Source: Phytophthora colocasiae (Eukaryota > Oomycota > Peronosporomycetes > Peronosporales > Peronosporaceae). Taken from it: a DNA stretch of 64,000 nt. Position 1 is the stretch's first letter. Each line of letters starts with the position of its first letter. Location: contig JAGKQI010000093.1 in assembly GCA_018806915.1 (NCBI GenBank), positions 1,798,001 to 1,862,000 of the forward strand, given 5' to 3'. The notes below the pieces were generated by a model. That model was not told the origin of the DNA, searched no databases, and saw nothing but the letters and a program-made list of their open reading frames with translations. This document shows, in pieces, positions 19,848 through 29,798 of this stretch. The translations under genes and the position numbers were made by a program.

Positions 19848-22601
19848 ATGGGTGTGCAGAACCTATGGGTGTTGCTCGCTCCGGTAGGACGGAAGATCGA
19901 GATCGAGTCTTTAGCGGGCCAAGTGCTAGCTGTAGATGCCAGTATCTGGCTCACGCAGTTCGTTAAGGCCATGCGCGACGACGAGGGCAACATGATCCGC
20001 AATGCGCATCTCATGGGTACACTGCATCGAGTGGCCAAATTGCTTTACTATGGAGTCCGTCCGGTCTTCGTGTTCGACGGACAGACGCCAGAGATCAAGA
20101 AGAGAACAACCGCTAGACGCAGGAAGAGACAGGAGCAACAGAGTGCTAATCTACGCCATACAGCCCAGCGTATTCTACTTAACAGACTCAAACAGGCCAG
20201 ACAGGAGCTCAAGAAGAACGGAGGAGCCCCAGCACCTGCAGTTGCCCCAGGTTTTACACTACCAGAAGCTTCAAATGCACGTGAAGAAGAGGAGGAAGTG
20301 AAAGAGGGAGAATTGGAGGTAGAACAGGTAGTTATTGAAGAAGTTGAAGAGAAAAGTGAAGAGAATGAAGTGGAAATGGTTTGGGAAGCAGCAGCAGAGC
20401 AGGAAAAGGAGGACGAGGAGTTAACCCTGGACGATATCGAGTTGGATACCTCACGGCTGTCAAAGATTGATCTTCACGCGGTGTTTTCACTACCGCCTCA
20501 TTTACAGAAGGATATGATTCAGAAGATTCTACGCGATAGACGTCAAGAAGTGAGAGATCAGTTTATTCCCCTTGCAGGCAACCCAGAGAAGTACTCTCGT
20601 ACGCAGATTTCCTCTTTCCTGGAGACTAGCGAGCTGAATCGTCGGATTGAAGCAGCCAAGAAGCAGAAACGGGAGGAGGAGATGGAATCCCAAGGAGGTG
20701 TTGGCCAGGGCCACCGCATTGATTCGAACAGCAACCGGTTTTATATTTATCAGAAAGATGCAGAGCAGAAGGAAGAGAAAAATGAGGACAACGTCGTTGC
20801 AGAGGTTGAACGGACGGATATGGAAGAACGAGCGTCTGTAGTTGGAGTTGTACAGCCTCATCAAAAACGAGGAAGCGCCTTTAAAATGGTTGAAAAGAAA
20901 CCATTGTCCGAATTTGCATCGGGAAAAACAGGGCTTATTCCTGATGCCAAAGCGACGGAGGTGACTGCGGCGTGGGTGGCGCGACATCAGGTTCGTGTGA
21001 AGCAGGAGCCTGTGCTTGCAATTGAACAGCTTCGACTTGCTCGACTTAAGCAAGAAACCCCAGCTCCTCATCCGGAGTCTACTCCCAAGACCTCTACAAC
21101 GCAGGCCAAGATCTCTACAAGCCAGATCCCAGTGCATGATGTCAGCATTTCGCTAAAAGTTGCAGATGTTGATCCAGAAGAAATGGCGCGATTTCAGCAG
21201 TTGTTTACTGGATCGGCGGCGAAATCTGTTCCTACTGCAACAGAGTTGTCAAAACCCGAAGATGAAGACGAGGACGACGAAGTTGATTGGGAAGAAGTGA
21301 AAGGTCTAGCCACGGAGCAACCTTCATCTGCCGGACAGGAGACCTTAGACCAATCTTCTAAAGCAGAAACAGTTGCAGAAATCTCAAGCTTGAGGAATAT
21401 TGAAAACACAACAGGGAGCGATGACGAGATGGAATGGGAAGACGTTTCAAGTGAGAAAATATTTACTGATGCTGTCCCCCGCGTTGTTACTGAGATCTCG
21501 GAGCAAAATCAACTCCCTACGGACGAGAAGCTAGACTCCCTAAGTACTGATCTTGATGTGCACAATGTCGATGACCAAAACGAAGAAGATGGTATGGATG
21601 AGTTGTTTCTAACACTAAAGAACGAGATGGAGGATGCAAAGGCTCATGAAGATCTGGACCTATTGAAGGATGAGGCTTTGCAGTCTGCGATGACGACGGC
21701 CTCGAATTTAACTCAGTGGGCAGCCGGTGCAGTGCGACGAGCGCTACAAGCACACTCTTTGCAGCATGGTGGGAGCATTGGTGTTCGTGGAAGTTCGGTA
21801 GGTAAGAGAACAGGAGCTAAGTCTTCCCCTGTGAAGGGAACGGCAGCTGCCCCACTTGAGCTGTCAGATGAAGAAGATGAATCTATGGTCACAGCAGCAG
21901 ATACCGATAGTACTGAAGTGGTTGTTATTGACGAAGATGAAAACACGGAGGGTGCCACAGGTGATACAGAGACGGACAGCCAGGAGCGGCTACAAGCTGC
22001 GTTGGCAGCTTCAATCGCTAGTGAACAAGAGGAAGAAAAGACTGGCAGTACCCGTGTCCGCTATCTCCAGTATTCAGAAGAACAAAAGCAACCTAGAACT
22101 ACCGGCGACACGCACCCAGAAATGGACGAGGCAGCGCTGCAAAAGGAGCAACTTGAATTGAAGAAATTGCGTAGTCGGCAACTACGCGACACAGAGGGAA
22201 TTACGGATGATATGGTGGCTGAAGTGATGGCGCTGTTGCGTTTATTTGGTGTGCCGTTTCTCGTGAGTCCTATGGAAGCTGAAGCACAATGTGCAGCACT
22301 AGAGCAACTTGGCCTTGTGGACGGCGTTATTACGGACGATAGCGATATTTTCCCGTTCGGTGGCAAGCGCGTTTACAAGAATATTTTCCACCATCAGAAG
22401 TTTGTTGAGGCTTTTTCGGCGCGAGACATTGAACAGGAGTTGGGATTTTCGCGTGAGCAGATTATCGCTTTGGCTTTGCTTCTTGGTAGCGATTACACGG
22501 ATGGAGTTCGTGGTATTGGAATTGTTAATGCATCGGAGATTGCAGTCGCTTACCCGGGTATTGAAGGGCTTCGAGAGTTTAAGAAGTGGGTCCGAGTTTG
22601 A
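19848..22601 (+). CDS. XPG/RAD2-type DNA repair endonuclease, C-terminally truncated (copy 1)
   Basis: The frame has 917 residues from an ATG in MGVQNLW, the invariant start of the FEN1/XPG family. The N-domain runs to about residue 105 and has Asp30 (AVDAS) and Asp77 (VFDGQTP). A long acidic spacer follows. The I-domain is near residues 780-905, with MEAEAQCAALE, ITDDSD, LLGSDYTDG and the helix-hairpin-helix GVRGIG. All nuclease residues are therefore present. XPG cuts 3' of DNA lesions in nucleotide excision repair. The frame ends at 22601 because two bases are missing relative to copy 2 (CGAGTTTG against CGAGAGTTTG). The product lacks the PCNA-binding box and the basic tail found in copy 2. 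A pogo-type element lies 115 bases upstream. Confidence 0.85.
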   Translation: MGVQNLWVLLAPVGRKIEIESLAGQVLAVDASIWLTQFVKAMRDDEGNMIRNAHLMGTLHRVAKLLYYGVRPVFVFDGQTPEIKKRTTARRRKRQEQQSANLRHTAQRILLNRLKQARQELKKNGGAPAPAVAPGFTLPEASNAREEEEEVKEGELEVEQVVIEEVEEKSEENEVEMVWEAAAEQEKEDEELTLDDIELDTSRLSKIDLHAVFSLPPHLQKDMIQKILRDRRQEVRDQFIPLAGNPEKYSRTQISSFLETSELNRRIEAAKKQKREEEMESQGGVGQGHRIDSNSNRFYIYQKDAEQKEEKNEDNVVAEVERTDMEERASVVGVVQPHQKRGSAFKMVEKKPLSEFASGKTGLIPDAKATEVTAAWVARHQVRVKQEPVLAIEQLRLARLKQETPAPHPESTPKTSTTQAKISTSQIPVHDVSISLKVADVDPEEMARFQQLFTGSAAKSVPTATELSKPEDEDEDDEVDWEEVKGLATEQPSSAGQETLDQSSKAETVAEISSLRNIENTTGSDDEMEWEDVSSEKIFTDAVPRVVTEISEQNQLPTDEKLDSLSTDLDVHNVDDQNEEDGMDELFLTLKNEMEDAKAHEDLDLLKDEALQSAMTTASNLTQWAAGAVRRALQAHSLQHGGSIGVRGSSVGKRTGAKSSPVKGTAAAPLELSDEEDESMVTAADTDSTEVVVIDEDENTEGATGDTETDSQERLQAALAASIASEQEEEKTGSTRVRYLQYSEEQKQPRTTGDTHPEMDEAALQKEQLELKKLRSRQLRDTEGITDDMVAEVMALLRLFGVPFLVSPMEAEAQCAALEQLGLVDGVITDDSDIFPFGGKRVYKNIFHHQKFVEAFSARDIEQELGFSREQIIALALLLGSDYTDGVRGIGIVNASEIAVAYPGIEGLREFKKWVRV

Positions 22602-23109
22602 TGTTGCTGGAAGAAGCCAAACGGGTAGCAGCAGGTTCAAAGAAGAAAAGAAGAAAACGAACAAGGATGAAGATGACGAATCGGAAGACAGTGACGGAAG
22701 CGACAGTGCAACAACTCGTGAACGATTCCAGCGGTCGCACGCCACAGCACGGCGGAAATGGGAGCTGGGTGACGAGTTTCCAAGTAAGCAGGTGGTTCAG
22801 GCCTACATGACCCCGCAAGTGGATCGCTCCGACGCTCGATTCTCTTGGAGTGCTCCAGACTTGGCAGCTCTGCGGAACTACTGCGCCAATGCGTTTGGAT
22901 GGGACTCTCAGAAGAGTGATGGCGTGTTACAGCCACTTGAAGAAAAGACAAAGGCAGCGGGTGCAGGTGGTAGGCACATTCAAACTCGACTGGACCGATT
23001 TTTTACCAGCTACGACGATCAAGTTCACTACGCTCAGATAAAGAGCAAGCGCTTACGTTCGGCTGTCACTCAACGCACCGGTAGCAAGAGCAAGAAGCAG
23101 CGTAAGTAA
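22602..23109 (+). pseudogene. Out-of-frame tail of XPG copy 1
   Basis: The C-terminal 165 codons of XPG persist here in a frame different from the main one. Relative to copy 2 there is a 2-base loss (near 22597), a 1-base gain (GCTGGAAG, near 22610) and a 1-base loss in an A-run (near 22650). The tail still encodes the PCNA-interaction motif QTRLDRFF and a basic end, SKSKKQRK. These parts cannot be translated from the upstream start without a frame correction. Confidence 0.8.
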
Positions 23110-23178
23110 ATGGATTTCTGGAAATGGCAGCCAAATACACCAGGGTAAAGTAAGGAGAGCTCCTATTTTGTTATGAAC

Positions 23179-24114
23179 TTATCGAATGGTGGCAGTAGAA
23201 CCTCCAATTGAAGAAGCTCCTCCATGAGGGTTTCCGTCTCCGTTTCCTGCTGTAAAGGTAACAGTTCCAGTTGCTAGAGATGCGGCGGCTGCAGCAGCTG
23301 CAGCCTTCTTCTGTGCTCTCTGGGCATCAATACGCCCTTGTACAATTGCAGTGAAGTCTGCCATGTAAGCGGCAACAACGTCCAGATCGATCATAGCTCT
23401 TTGGCCGTGATGGATCACATCCGCTTCAGATATTCCACTTGCAGTCTTACCAGAAGTGTTCCCAGGTGTAGTAGACGAAGCAGAAGCTCCTCCAGCTGTC
23501 GGTACCAGATTGGTTGCTACTTTGAGCATGGTAGCTGCCTTCGACATGCTTCAGGATCTGTCCATGGATGCCACTGGTACATCGCTGTAGCAAGTTCCCA
23601 ATGGCCATAAAGATCTGTCCCAATGCCAGTGTCTTCTGTGTCGTGGCTCGCATTGTCGCATTCGTCTCGTGTTGCAAACGAACGCCCAGTAATTCCTCCC
23701 GTTCAAGAGCACGTTGAAGGGCAGCGATGCGGTTGTTGATGCGTTGTTTGACTTCGTCACTCGCTCGCTTAACGGCTCGATTGCGCTTCGACTCGTTTTA
23801 TTGTAGGAATTTATTGAACTTAATAAGCGATTCCTGCAACTCCAGATCTTTTTTACGTAGTCCCTCTTCACGACGGTGGAAAGCGTCTTCGCGACGAGCG
23901 AATTCGTCCTTTTGAGCATCCAAAGCTTCCTGTACTTCGAACATCTGCCGACGTTTCTCCAGTAGTCGAGTTGGCCCAATGCCAGTGTCTGCGGCATCTT
24001 CGATCGGTTCATAATCATGGAAGCTCCAGCACTAGTTAAGCTGCTCCATCGTCGACGACAAAGAAGACGGTACTCTACTGGAACTTGTGCATCGTAAAGT
24101 TGAAGTGTAGCCAT
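23179..24114 (-). pseudogene. CCDC42/DUF4200 flagellar coiled-coil gene, decayed (copy 1)
   Basis: The minus strand encodes a coiled-coil protein of the CCDC42/CFAP73 type (DUF4200): LLEKRRQM, EARREDAFHRREEGLRKK-like, LELQESLIKFNKFLQ. In animals and algae this family is needed for cilia or flagella, fitting zoospores. Copy 1 is broken four times. There is a frame change near 24040 shared with copy 2, a stop after KFNKFLQ near 23805, loss of about 300 bases of the central coil present in copy 2, and loss of about 11 bases near 23502. The Ala/Gly/Thr-rich C-terminus (IDAQRAQKKAAAAAAA) is intact. It converges on XPG with 69 bases between stops. Confidence 0.75.
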
Positions 24115-24509
24115 ATGTCTTGAAAGCAGTTTTAACCGACATACTGTTTAATGGCTATCACAACTTGGGAAGCGCACTGTCCGTCCACTAGAGCAGCTAT
24201 TTTCATGACACACTGAATAATCTGGTAAAAGAAGCTGAAGACGGTCATGAAGGGTACAAGCCGAACCCAATTGATACGAAGAAGACGGAGGAGCTGCCGC
24301 GATGGTTCCAACCACACCGGGAGCTTGTTGCGGCTCAGTTGGTGTCGTGGCAAGTCGTTTGTTGGTTGGAAATACGGGGGTGTTCGAGACGACGCTCAAT
24401 TGGTTCACCCCTGCCTGCTACCAGTGCGAGTCCTGGATGCTACAACCCACAGTCGCAACACTGAATCAGTCACAGCTGCTGTGTAGAACTCGTCGTAGGC
24501 CGAACATGT
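24115..24509 (-). other. Possible 5' exon or promoter of the CCDC42-like gene
   Basis: A short minus-strand frame (24408-24148) is shared with copy 2. In copy 2 it changes frame and ends in a hydrophobic stretch. The Pro/Ser/Thr-rich text (TPVFPTNKRLATTP) may be an upstream exon or chance. No promoter consensus was identified. Confidence 0.25.
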
Positions 24510-25032
24510 ATTGTCAATCCCAGCTAAATTTGGATGCCTTGGGCGATTGGACATTGGAGCAACCAATCGACGCCTTCTCGCGATTGGTCAAAAAAACCAA
24601 CTTGCTCCAAGTGCTCCAGTGCGGAAGTCTCGTCAAGCGCGTGGTGTGAGTATGTTATCCGTGGAGGTACCTGAGAGCAAAGGCGTATTCTTTAACATGT
24701 TGTCGTATATTATGAATAAACTGTTTAGACTTAGCATCGCTCAGAAGGCGCCAGCATAGAAGGCTCTACCGGTGCCTTCGCGGAGGACGCTAAATAACTG
24801 CAAGTAAAGACACAACTGCAGAAAGAAGAGGGGCACTTCAGGCCAGTGGTGAGTTGCATTGTGTGATCTGCTAGCGTTCGCGCTGTCCATGGTAGTGCAA
24901 CCGCACGCAACTTCGAGATTGAACTTCAACCTATGTTATTTCTTATGAGTTAAGATAGTTGGGCGATTTGCTAGGCGATTGGGCAGGGGCGATTGATGAA
25001 TCGCTCAATCCAATTTGGAGTAGAACCCACAA
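24510..25032. mobile_element. TA-flanked MITE, 523 bp, present only in block 1
   Basis: Block 2 reads ACATGTA-GAAAAC at 43912-43923. Block 1 has 523 extra bases between TA and a second TA, so the empty site is directly visible. The ends are imperfect inverted repeats: TTGTCAATCCCAGCTAAATT on the left and TTGTGGGTTCTACTCCAAAT as complement of the right. Inside are several GGCGATTGG-like words in both orientations. No gene is present. The same right-end phrase, GAGTAGAACCCACAATA, occurs at about 33364-33380, so the family has at least one other member here. Confidence 0.75.
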
Positions 25033-25049
25033 TAGAAAACTGAGATCAC

Positions 25050-27306
25050 TTACCCCCCACGCTCGATAAAAAGCACCAGCTTTCTGTCAGTCGTAGTGCT
25101 GCTCTGGTTCGTCATCCCTCTGATATTTTGCAGCCCCGATCCTTTCGAGACCCGATAGAAATCTGCGTTCAGCAAATTAGTTTGTCCACTTACGAAGGTG
25201 TCCCACGACGACGGTTTTGTAAAATATTGCTTCTGCAGAGTGTTCGTCACTACCAAGTGGATCTTGGATTTTGCAGGTACTCGCTTTAGAATATTTTTGA
25301 CCTCGCCAAGATCTATAGCACTGCTATGATCTTTGCACTCACCAGAAATGATGTCCGAGGCTACTCGGAAATCGATGAACTCGGCGTTCTTACTTCGGAC
25401 GAGATTGTCAAAGAGCATCGAGTTGCCCTTTAACCATGTTGGCCATTTTCCATTCGGAGGAGACAGGAACGGCACGATTTGAGTCCACCCAGCATTTTCA
25501 ACGTCTTGAAGCAGCTTCACCGTCTCGTTTCGTTCACTCACACCCAACTCGAACAGGAATTCACCCAAAAACCTCGGAAATGCCACCCCACCGACGCCCC
25601 CAGCATGACTTGCCAACACGATGGCAGCTGCAGTCAACGCTTCGAGAAATTGCCCATCCTTCGAGCGCTGCTCATTGTTGTCATAGTGAAGTTTAGGTTG
25701 GATCTTCGACATCACTGTACACAAAGACTTCTCGAATGGACGAAATAAAAAGCCCCCCGTCATCGTCAAATGCAGCAGAATATCTTCCTTTGGAGGCGGC
25801 AGCACGCAACGGAATTCCCAGGATTCATTGTCCTTCCGGAGTCCTAGATCTGCGTCTAGCTGCAGCTCGAAGGCAGATTGTTCAACAAGACGGGCGAAAT
25901 GACCGTCGATGATGTTCACCTTGCCTTCCACTATGCGATAACTGGTGCTCAGCAACAAGCACACCTGGCCTATCTCAAACTCGTTGGACCGCTTTTTCAT
26001 AAAACTAATTTGCGATGCCAGAATCTTCACCATCGCATTCAAGTAGTTCTTTAAGTCGCAGCCGTCAATGTACGGGTTATCTTGCATATACTTGAGAGCC
26101 ATCTGAGCAAAGAGTGGTCGGCTATGTCTTAATATTTCCATGAGCAGTTTGGGTATGCCAGAGCCACCGTTAAGAATTGCGCCAGGAAAGGACGGAAACA
26201 CCACACACCAGAGGCATGACGCATTTTCTCTAGATCGACCGCTTCTCACGACTAGATTTCGAGCAGTCCCATTCGTGGAGCTGACCACAACAGCTAGACC
26301 AAACGAGCGAAACACGTTTCTCATCATACGAAGAGAATTTTCAAGCTCGAGCTGGGCTTTGTCATCAAGACCCGAAGCTACACGCGGAAATTCATCCAGA
26401 AAGAAAACGAAAGGCTTCGTGCAATTCTGTTTACGATGCTTGAGCTCATCTAAAACGTGCGCGCGCTCAGTTGTTCCGGAGAATCGGTCTTTTCCTTGCA
26501 GTGCGGCCAGAATGAAGCCGTACAGGTAAAGTGTCTGCATGTTACAAATTTGACCAACAGAGCCCAGCGATACACCTTTTTTTTTTTAATGTTTTCGGCT
26601 TCATGGCTTCCAAGTCCTTCTGGACACACTCTTGGAACGTCCCCGAACGCGTTCCATAGGCGCTATACACGGTTTGCTCGCGGTCACCGGGGTCTCCGCA
26701 CACAATGTAGAACACATCGCACTCCCCTCTGGTATTCAAGTTGAATGCCATTTGCGTCTTGCCTGTGCCGGACGAATTTTCCAGCACGACAAATGGAGAA
26801 GCTCCACTATTATCTTTCGCATCCACACTCGCGAGGTATTCCGAAAGGGATCGAACTTCCTCGTTCTCTTTGAGACGCTCGGCAATTTCCATGTATGAAA
26901 CAATCTTTTCTGCGTATTCTTCGTTTACGCCAATAAACGACACCGCCGATACCTCCGGTATCACCACCAGCACGTGAATTTGCCGCGTTTCAGGCGGTGG
27001 CATTCCATACGTCGCCAACACATCCCGAATCGAATAGGTCGAGTACATCACTTTCTCTGTATCCAACAGTGATACCCTTTCGAAACCCGGTACTTCCTCT
27101 CTTTTTCGTATCGCACCAAGTTCTGCACTTGGTAGCCATCCTGCGTCCCTCTTCGCCAGAGAAAGCTGCAGCAGGTCCGCTCGCCCAGTATACTTAAGCT
27201 TTCCCGCGATGACTTCCTTCAGTTCCCCCACCGACGCAGTCTCACCGATGTTTATAGGGAACGCGCTGCCCTCCTCACCAACGACCGCACAGAAGAAATT
27301 CACCAT
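25050..27306 (-). pseudogene. CRN: Crinkler (CRN) effector with P-loop NTPase and nuclease-like C-terminus, frameshifted (copy 1)
   Basis: ATG at 27306 starts a ubiquitin-like CRN N-domain (MVNFFCAVVG, LQLSLAK at residues 46-52, HVLVVIP at 111-117). Next comes a P-loop, SSGTGKT, at 178-184. After a frame change at the A-run near 26577-26587 the second part continues from 26540 to 25050. It has a Walker-B-like FVFFLDEFPR and, near the end, GECKDHSS with a preceding Asp, which fits a PD-(D/E)xK nuclease. CRNs are host-targeted proteins of oomycetes, commonly nuclear. The A-run here has 11 As, and the two halves would be in one frame with 10. The stop arrives a few codons after the run. Confidence 0.8.
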
Positions 27307-27589
27307 CTTTCATCGAGCCAGCAGATTCTGGAATGAGGCAGAAGGGAGGAGAATTTTTCCGTACTTAAGCGGACACGAAGGCGTGTGACATTGATGAACC
27401 CATTTTGCTCGCGATCTCATTTGCTGAAAACAATGATTTATTTTACTGGCTATTATCGCCGGATTAACGCATATTTGCCAAAATGTCATCGGCAAATATG
27501 CGTTAGTTAATCCGGCGATTTGAGGGATTTGCAATCGGTGTATTTCAGTAGCTTGACTTGTGCACCTCGAAGGAAATGAAAGACTGATA

Positions 27590-28209
27590 GATTGATTGTT
27601 AGCCTTGTTCCTCTCTGTTCCTCAACGAGCTCAGCTCGTTCATTCAGGTGCTACATGTACGGCCTGTGCTTCATCTTCTCCAGCGTTCTCACCCGTGGCT
27701 TCCCCAACGTCCCAGTTGCCGCTTCAGCTGGACACACTGCTGCTGGTTCCGCTGTTGCTGGTCTTCTCGCCGCTGCCGCTGGTTCCTTTACCGCTAGCAA
27801 AAGCTCCTTACTGTTTCAGGCCAGATCAATACGAATTCCAACAGACGAAGCCGCCAAGTGCACAACGTGTGGGAGTTTAGTGCACCACATGTGCGCAAAC
27901 GGCTTCAAACATCCAGAAGGCGCTCCACTTACTGTTAGGCACGTTTATCGTTTGGCTAAAGCTATACTACCAACTATTGTGGCGCATTAACTATCATTGT
28001 ATGGACATTGCTGTGCTACCGGTTTTGCAGCGAGCGAAGTGTTGACAAATAGAAACACATCCGCACAACCGAACACAGCCTTCCAGGAGCGTGTGTTTTC
28101 GTCAGGAAGCATCGTCATGAGTAAACTGCGCACGCGTACAGACAACGATCACGCCGAAAAACATTATTGCTCAAACATAACAGCGGCCCAATGGAGAGGA
28201 TCGAAATAG
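27590..28209 (+). pseudogene. hAT transposase remnant (block 1)
   Basis: The end of this stretch (27997-28209) reads NTAFQERVFSSGSIVMSKLR, the conserved hAT C-terminal dimerisation motif (S/T-ERvFS-aG-i-s-kR). Upstream, in another frame, a small cysteine/histidine motif KCTTCGSLVHHMCAN appears near 27855-27895. The catalytic core between these is missing. The same remnant is in block 2 (51457-52065), where the Cys/His segment has lost nine bases. Confidence 0.65.
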
Positions 28210-28407
28210 TGCAAACGGATCGCAGCCTCGTCCTCGGGTAAGCGGTGCGTGAATTCCAAGCAGTTGCTTCGTCTGAAAATGACGCCAAGGTTCATCGAGC
28301 TTTGTTACGGTGTAGTTCCCAGCACGATAGGCAGCAGAATCAGTATTTCGAATGCTACGTAGGACTATCCACACGGATCTTCTTAAGCGCTGATTAGGCC
28401 GCTTTAA

Positions 28408-28772
28408 GACACTTTTTTTTTAAGCGAGACGCTTTTTGGATTTTACTTATTGTACAATATTCATATACAGTAGATGACTATGATGATGGAAACACTTGCT
28501 CGTGTGTCGGTCAAAATTGGTGGAATTGCTCAAACATGCAGGACGAACGTTCGAGTTGAAAACCCAGAGTTTTGCTTTGACTCAGAAGGGTCTTTCCAAG
28601 TGTTTTGTGGTCAGGTTGAGGAGCCCGTCGAGCATGCGCTAGCTGTATACGAAGCGAAAACAATTCACTCGGATATGATACTCTATGCAAAGCCAAGTTT
28701 AGGTGCTTCTCAAAAGCATCTCGTCTTATTAATTTGCGCACGAGTGTGGCCTAACCGATTCATTTCCCAACA
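28408..28772. other. Unassigned spacer, possibly degraded LTR
   Basis: This lies between the right edge of block 1 and the primer-binding site of a copia remnant. The last bases before that site, TTCCCAACA, could be the end of a 5' LTR. No matching 3' LTR was found. A forward frame at 28474-28821 has coding-like composition but no motif. Confidence 0.35.
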
Positions 28773-29790
28773 GGGTTATGAGCCCAAGCCCTGGCTTTCC
28801 CGCCCAACGGAACGAGTCTAAGATGTCCAAGCCAATGAATTACACGTCAGAAGGCATCCCAAAGAACTGGGATGGGAAGGACTGGCAGACTTATAAATGG
28901 GCCATGACGACAGTGTTCAAGGAACAAGACTTGTTAAAGATCGTAGACCGACAGCTGACGAATTCAATGCTCTCCACTGAAGAGACTGAGGCTGACTTCG
29001 ACAAGAAGCAGACAAAGATCTTGAGGATGATCGGTACATCAGTGCCACCAGAGAACTTACACCAAATCCGGACGGCGGAGGTCAGATCGGATATGTGGGA
29101 CGCTCTGTGCGATCTGTTCGAGAACAAAGTGAACAAGACAGTCAAGGTTCATACAATCCGTCGACTAGTGACAGAGTTGTGGAACACAAAACTTTTACCT
29201 GGTGGCGATGCAAACCTACATCTCTCTAAGATGTTCAACTTGCGCACAGAGCTGGTGAATATGCAGTACACTCTCGAAGATGTCGACATGGTCGACATGT
29301 TGCTCGAGAGTCTGCCTGAGCTAGCGGAGTTCGAGACTTTGAAGTCGTCACTTCGTTTTGGAGCCAATACTAGTGTATACACACCCACCAAGGTCCGTGA
29401 ACTCATACGAGCAGCAGCACCACGTCAGACTGAGTTTCAAGGTAAGCGTGGGGCTGGAACGGGGCAGAATATGAGTAAGAAAAGCTCTGGAAACAAAGCT
29501 GGTGCTAAAGGAAACCCCGAAAATTAGCAACAGCAGAAGCTTACCCTTGGGTCCAAAGGATTTAAGGAGGGTAGGAAGTGTTACGCGTGTGGTAGTGGAG
29601 ACCATAGAGCTAACTGCCCACAGAAGTCGAAGCAGAACGCCATCAGTGCAGGGGACAATGACCAGAAGCAGAAACAGCGAGGTCTCTGTACGCTTCGACG
29701 CACAAACGCGATTACCAAGATCCCACGTCATGACGGAGACTCCATTTGCCTGATGACGAAAAGCGCTTGCCAGCTTTTGTCTGGTTCCTA
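28773..29790 (+). pseudogene. Ty1/copia gag remnant with half-tRNA primer-binding site
   Basis: GGGTTATGAGCCC at 28773-28785 complements the anticodon stem-loop of initiator tRNA-Met, the half-tRNA primer used by copia and Ty5. A gag frame follows from 28778 (about 250 residues; IPKNWDGKDWQTYKWAM is the copia gag start). A single TAG at 29525-29527 interrupts it. The same frame then continues to 29790 and includes a zinc knuckle, CYACGSGDHRANCP. There is no protease, integrase or reverse transcriptase. The element was either truncated by the hairpin-rich segment that follows or was a gag-only derivative. Confidence 0.75.
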
Positions 29791-29798
29791 ATGTAATG

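Larger units (their letters stand above)
19869..28407. repeat. Segmental duplication, block 1 (XPG, CCDC42-like, CRN, hAT remnant)
   Basis: From GTGTTGCTCGCTCC at 19869 to GCTTTAA at 28407 the sequence is nearly identical to block 2 (33704-52263), once two insertions are removed from block 2 and one from block 1. Differences are scattered substitutions plus small indels. The right edge in block 2 falls on a TTAA followed by a piggyBac-like terminus, and block 1 keeps the uninterrupted TTAA there. The gene order is the same in both. Confidence 0.92.

Noticed and set aside
20529..21137. 202-codon minus frame inside XPG copy 1
   Set aside because: Antisense shadow; the same frame appears in copy 2 only because the sense sequence is conserved.
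27596..27880. Leu/Pro-rich 94-codon frame resembling a signal peptide at the hAT remnant
   Set aside because: It overlaps the frame with the Cys/His motif, and the hydrophobicity comes from CT-rich repeats. No continuation follows.
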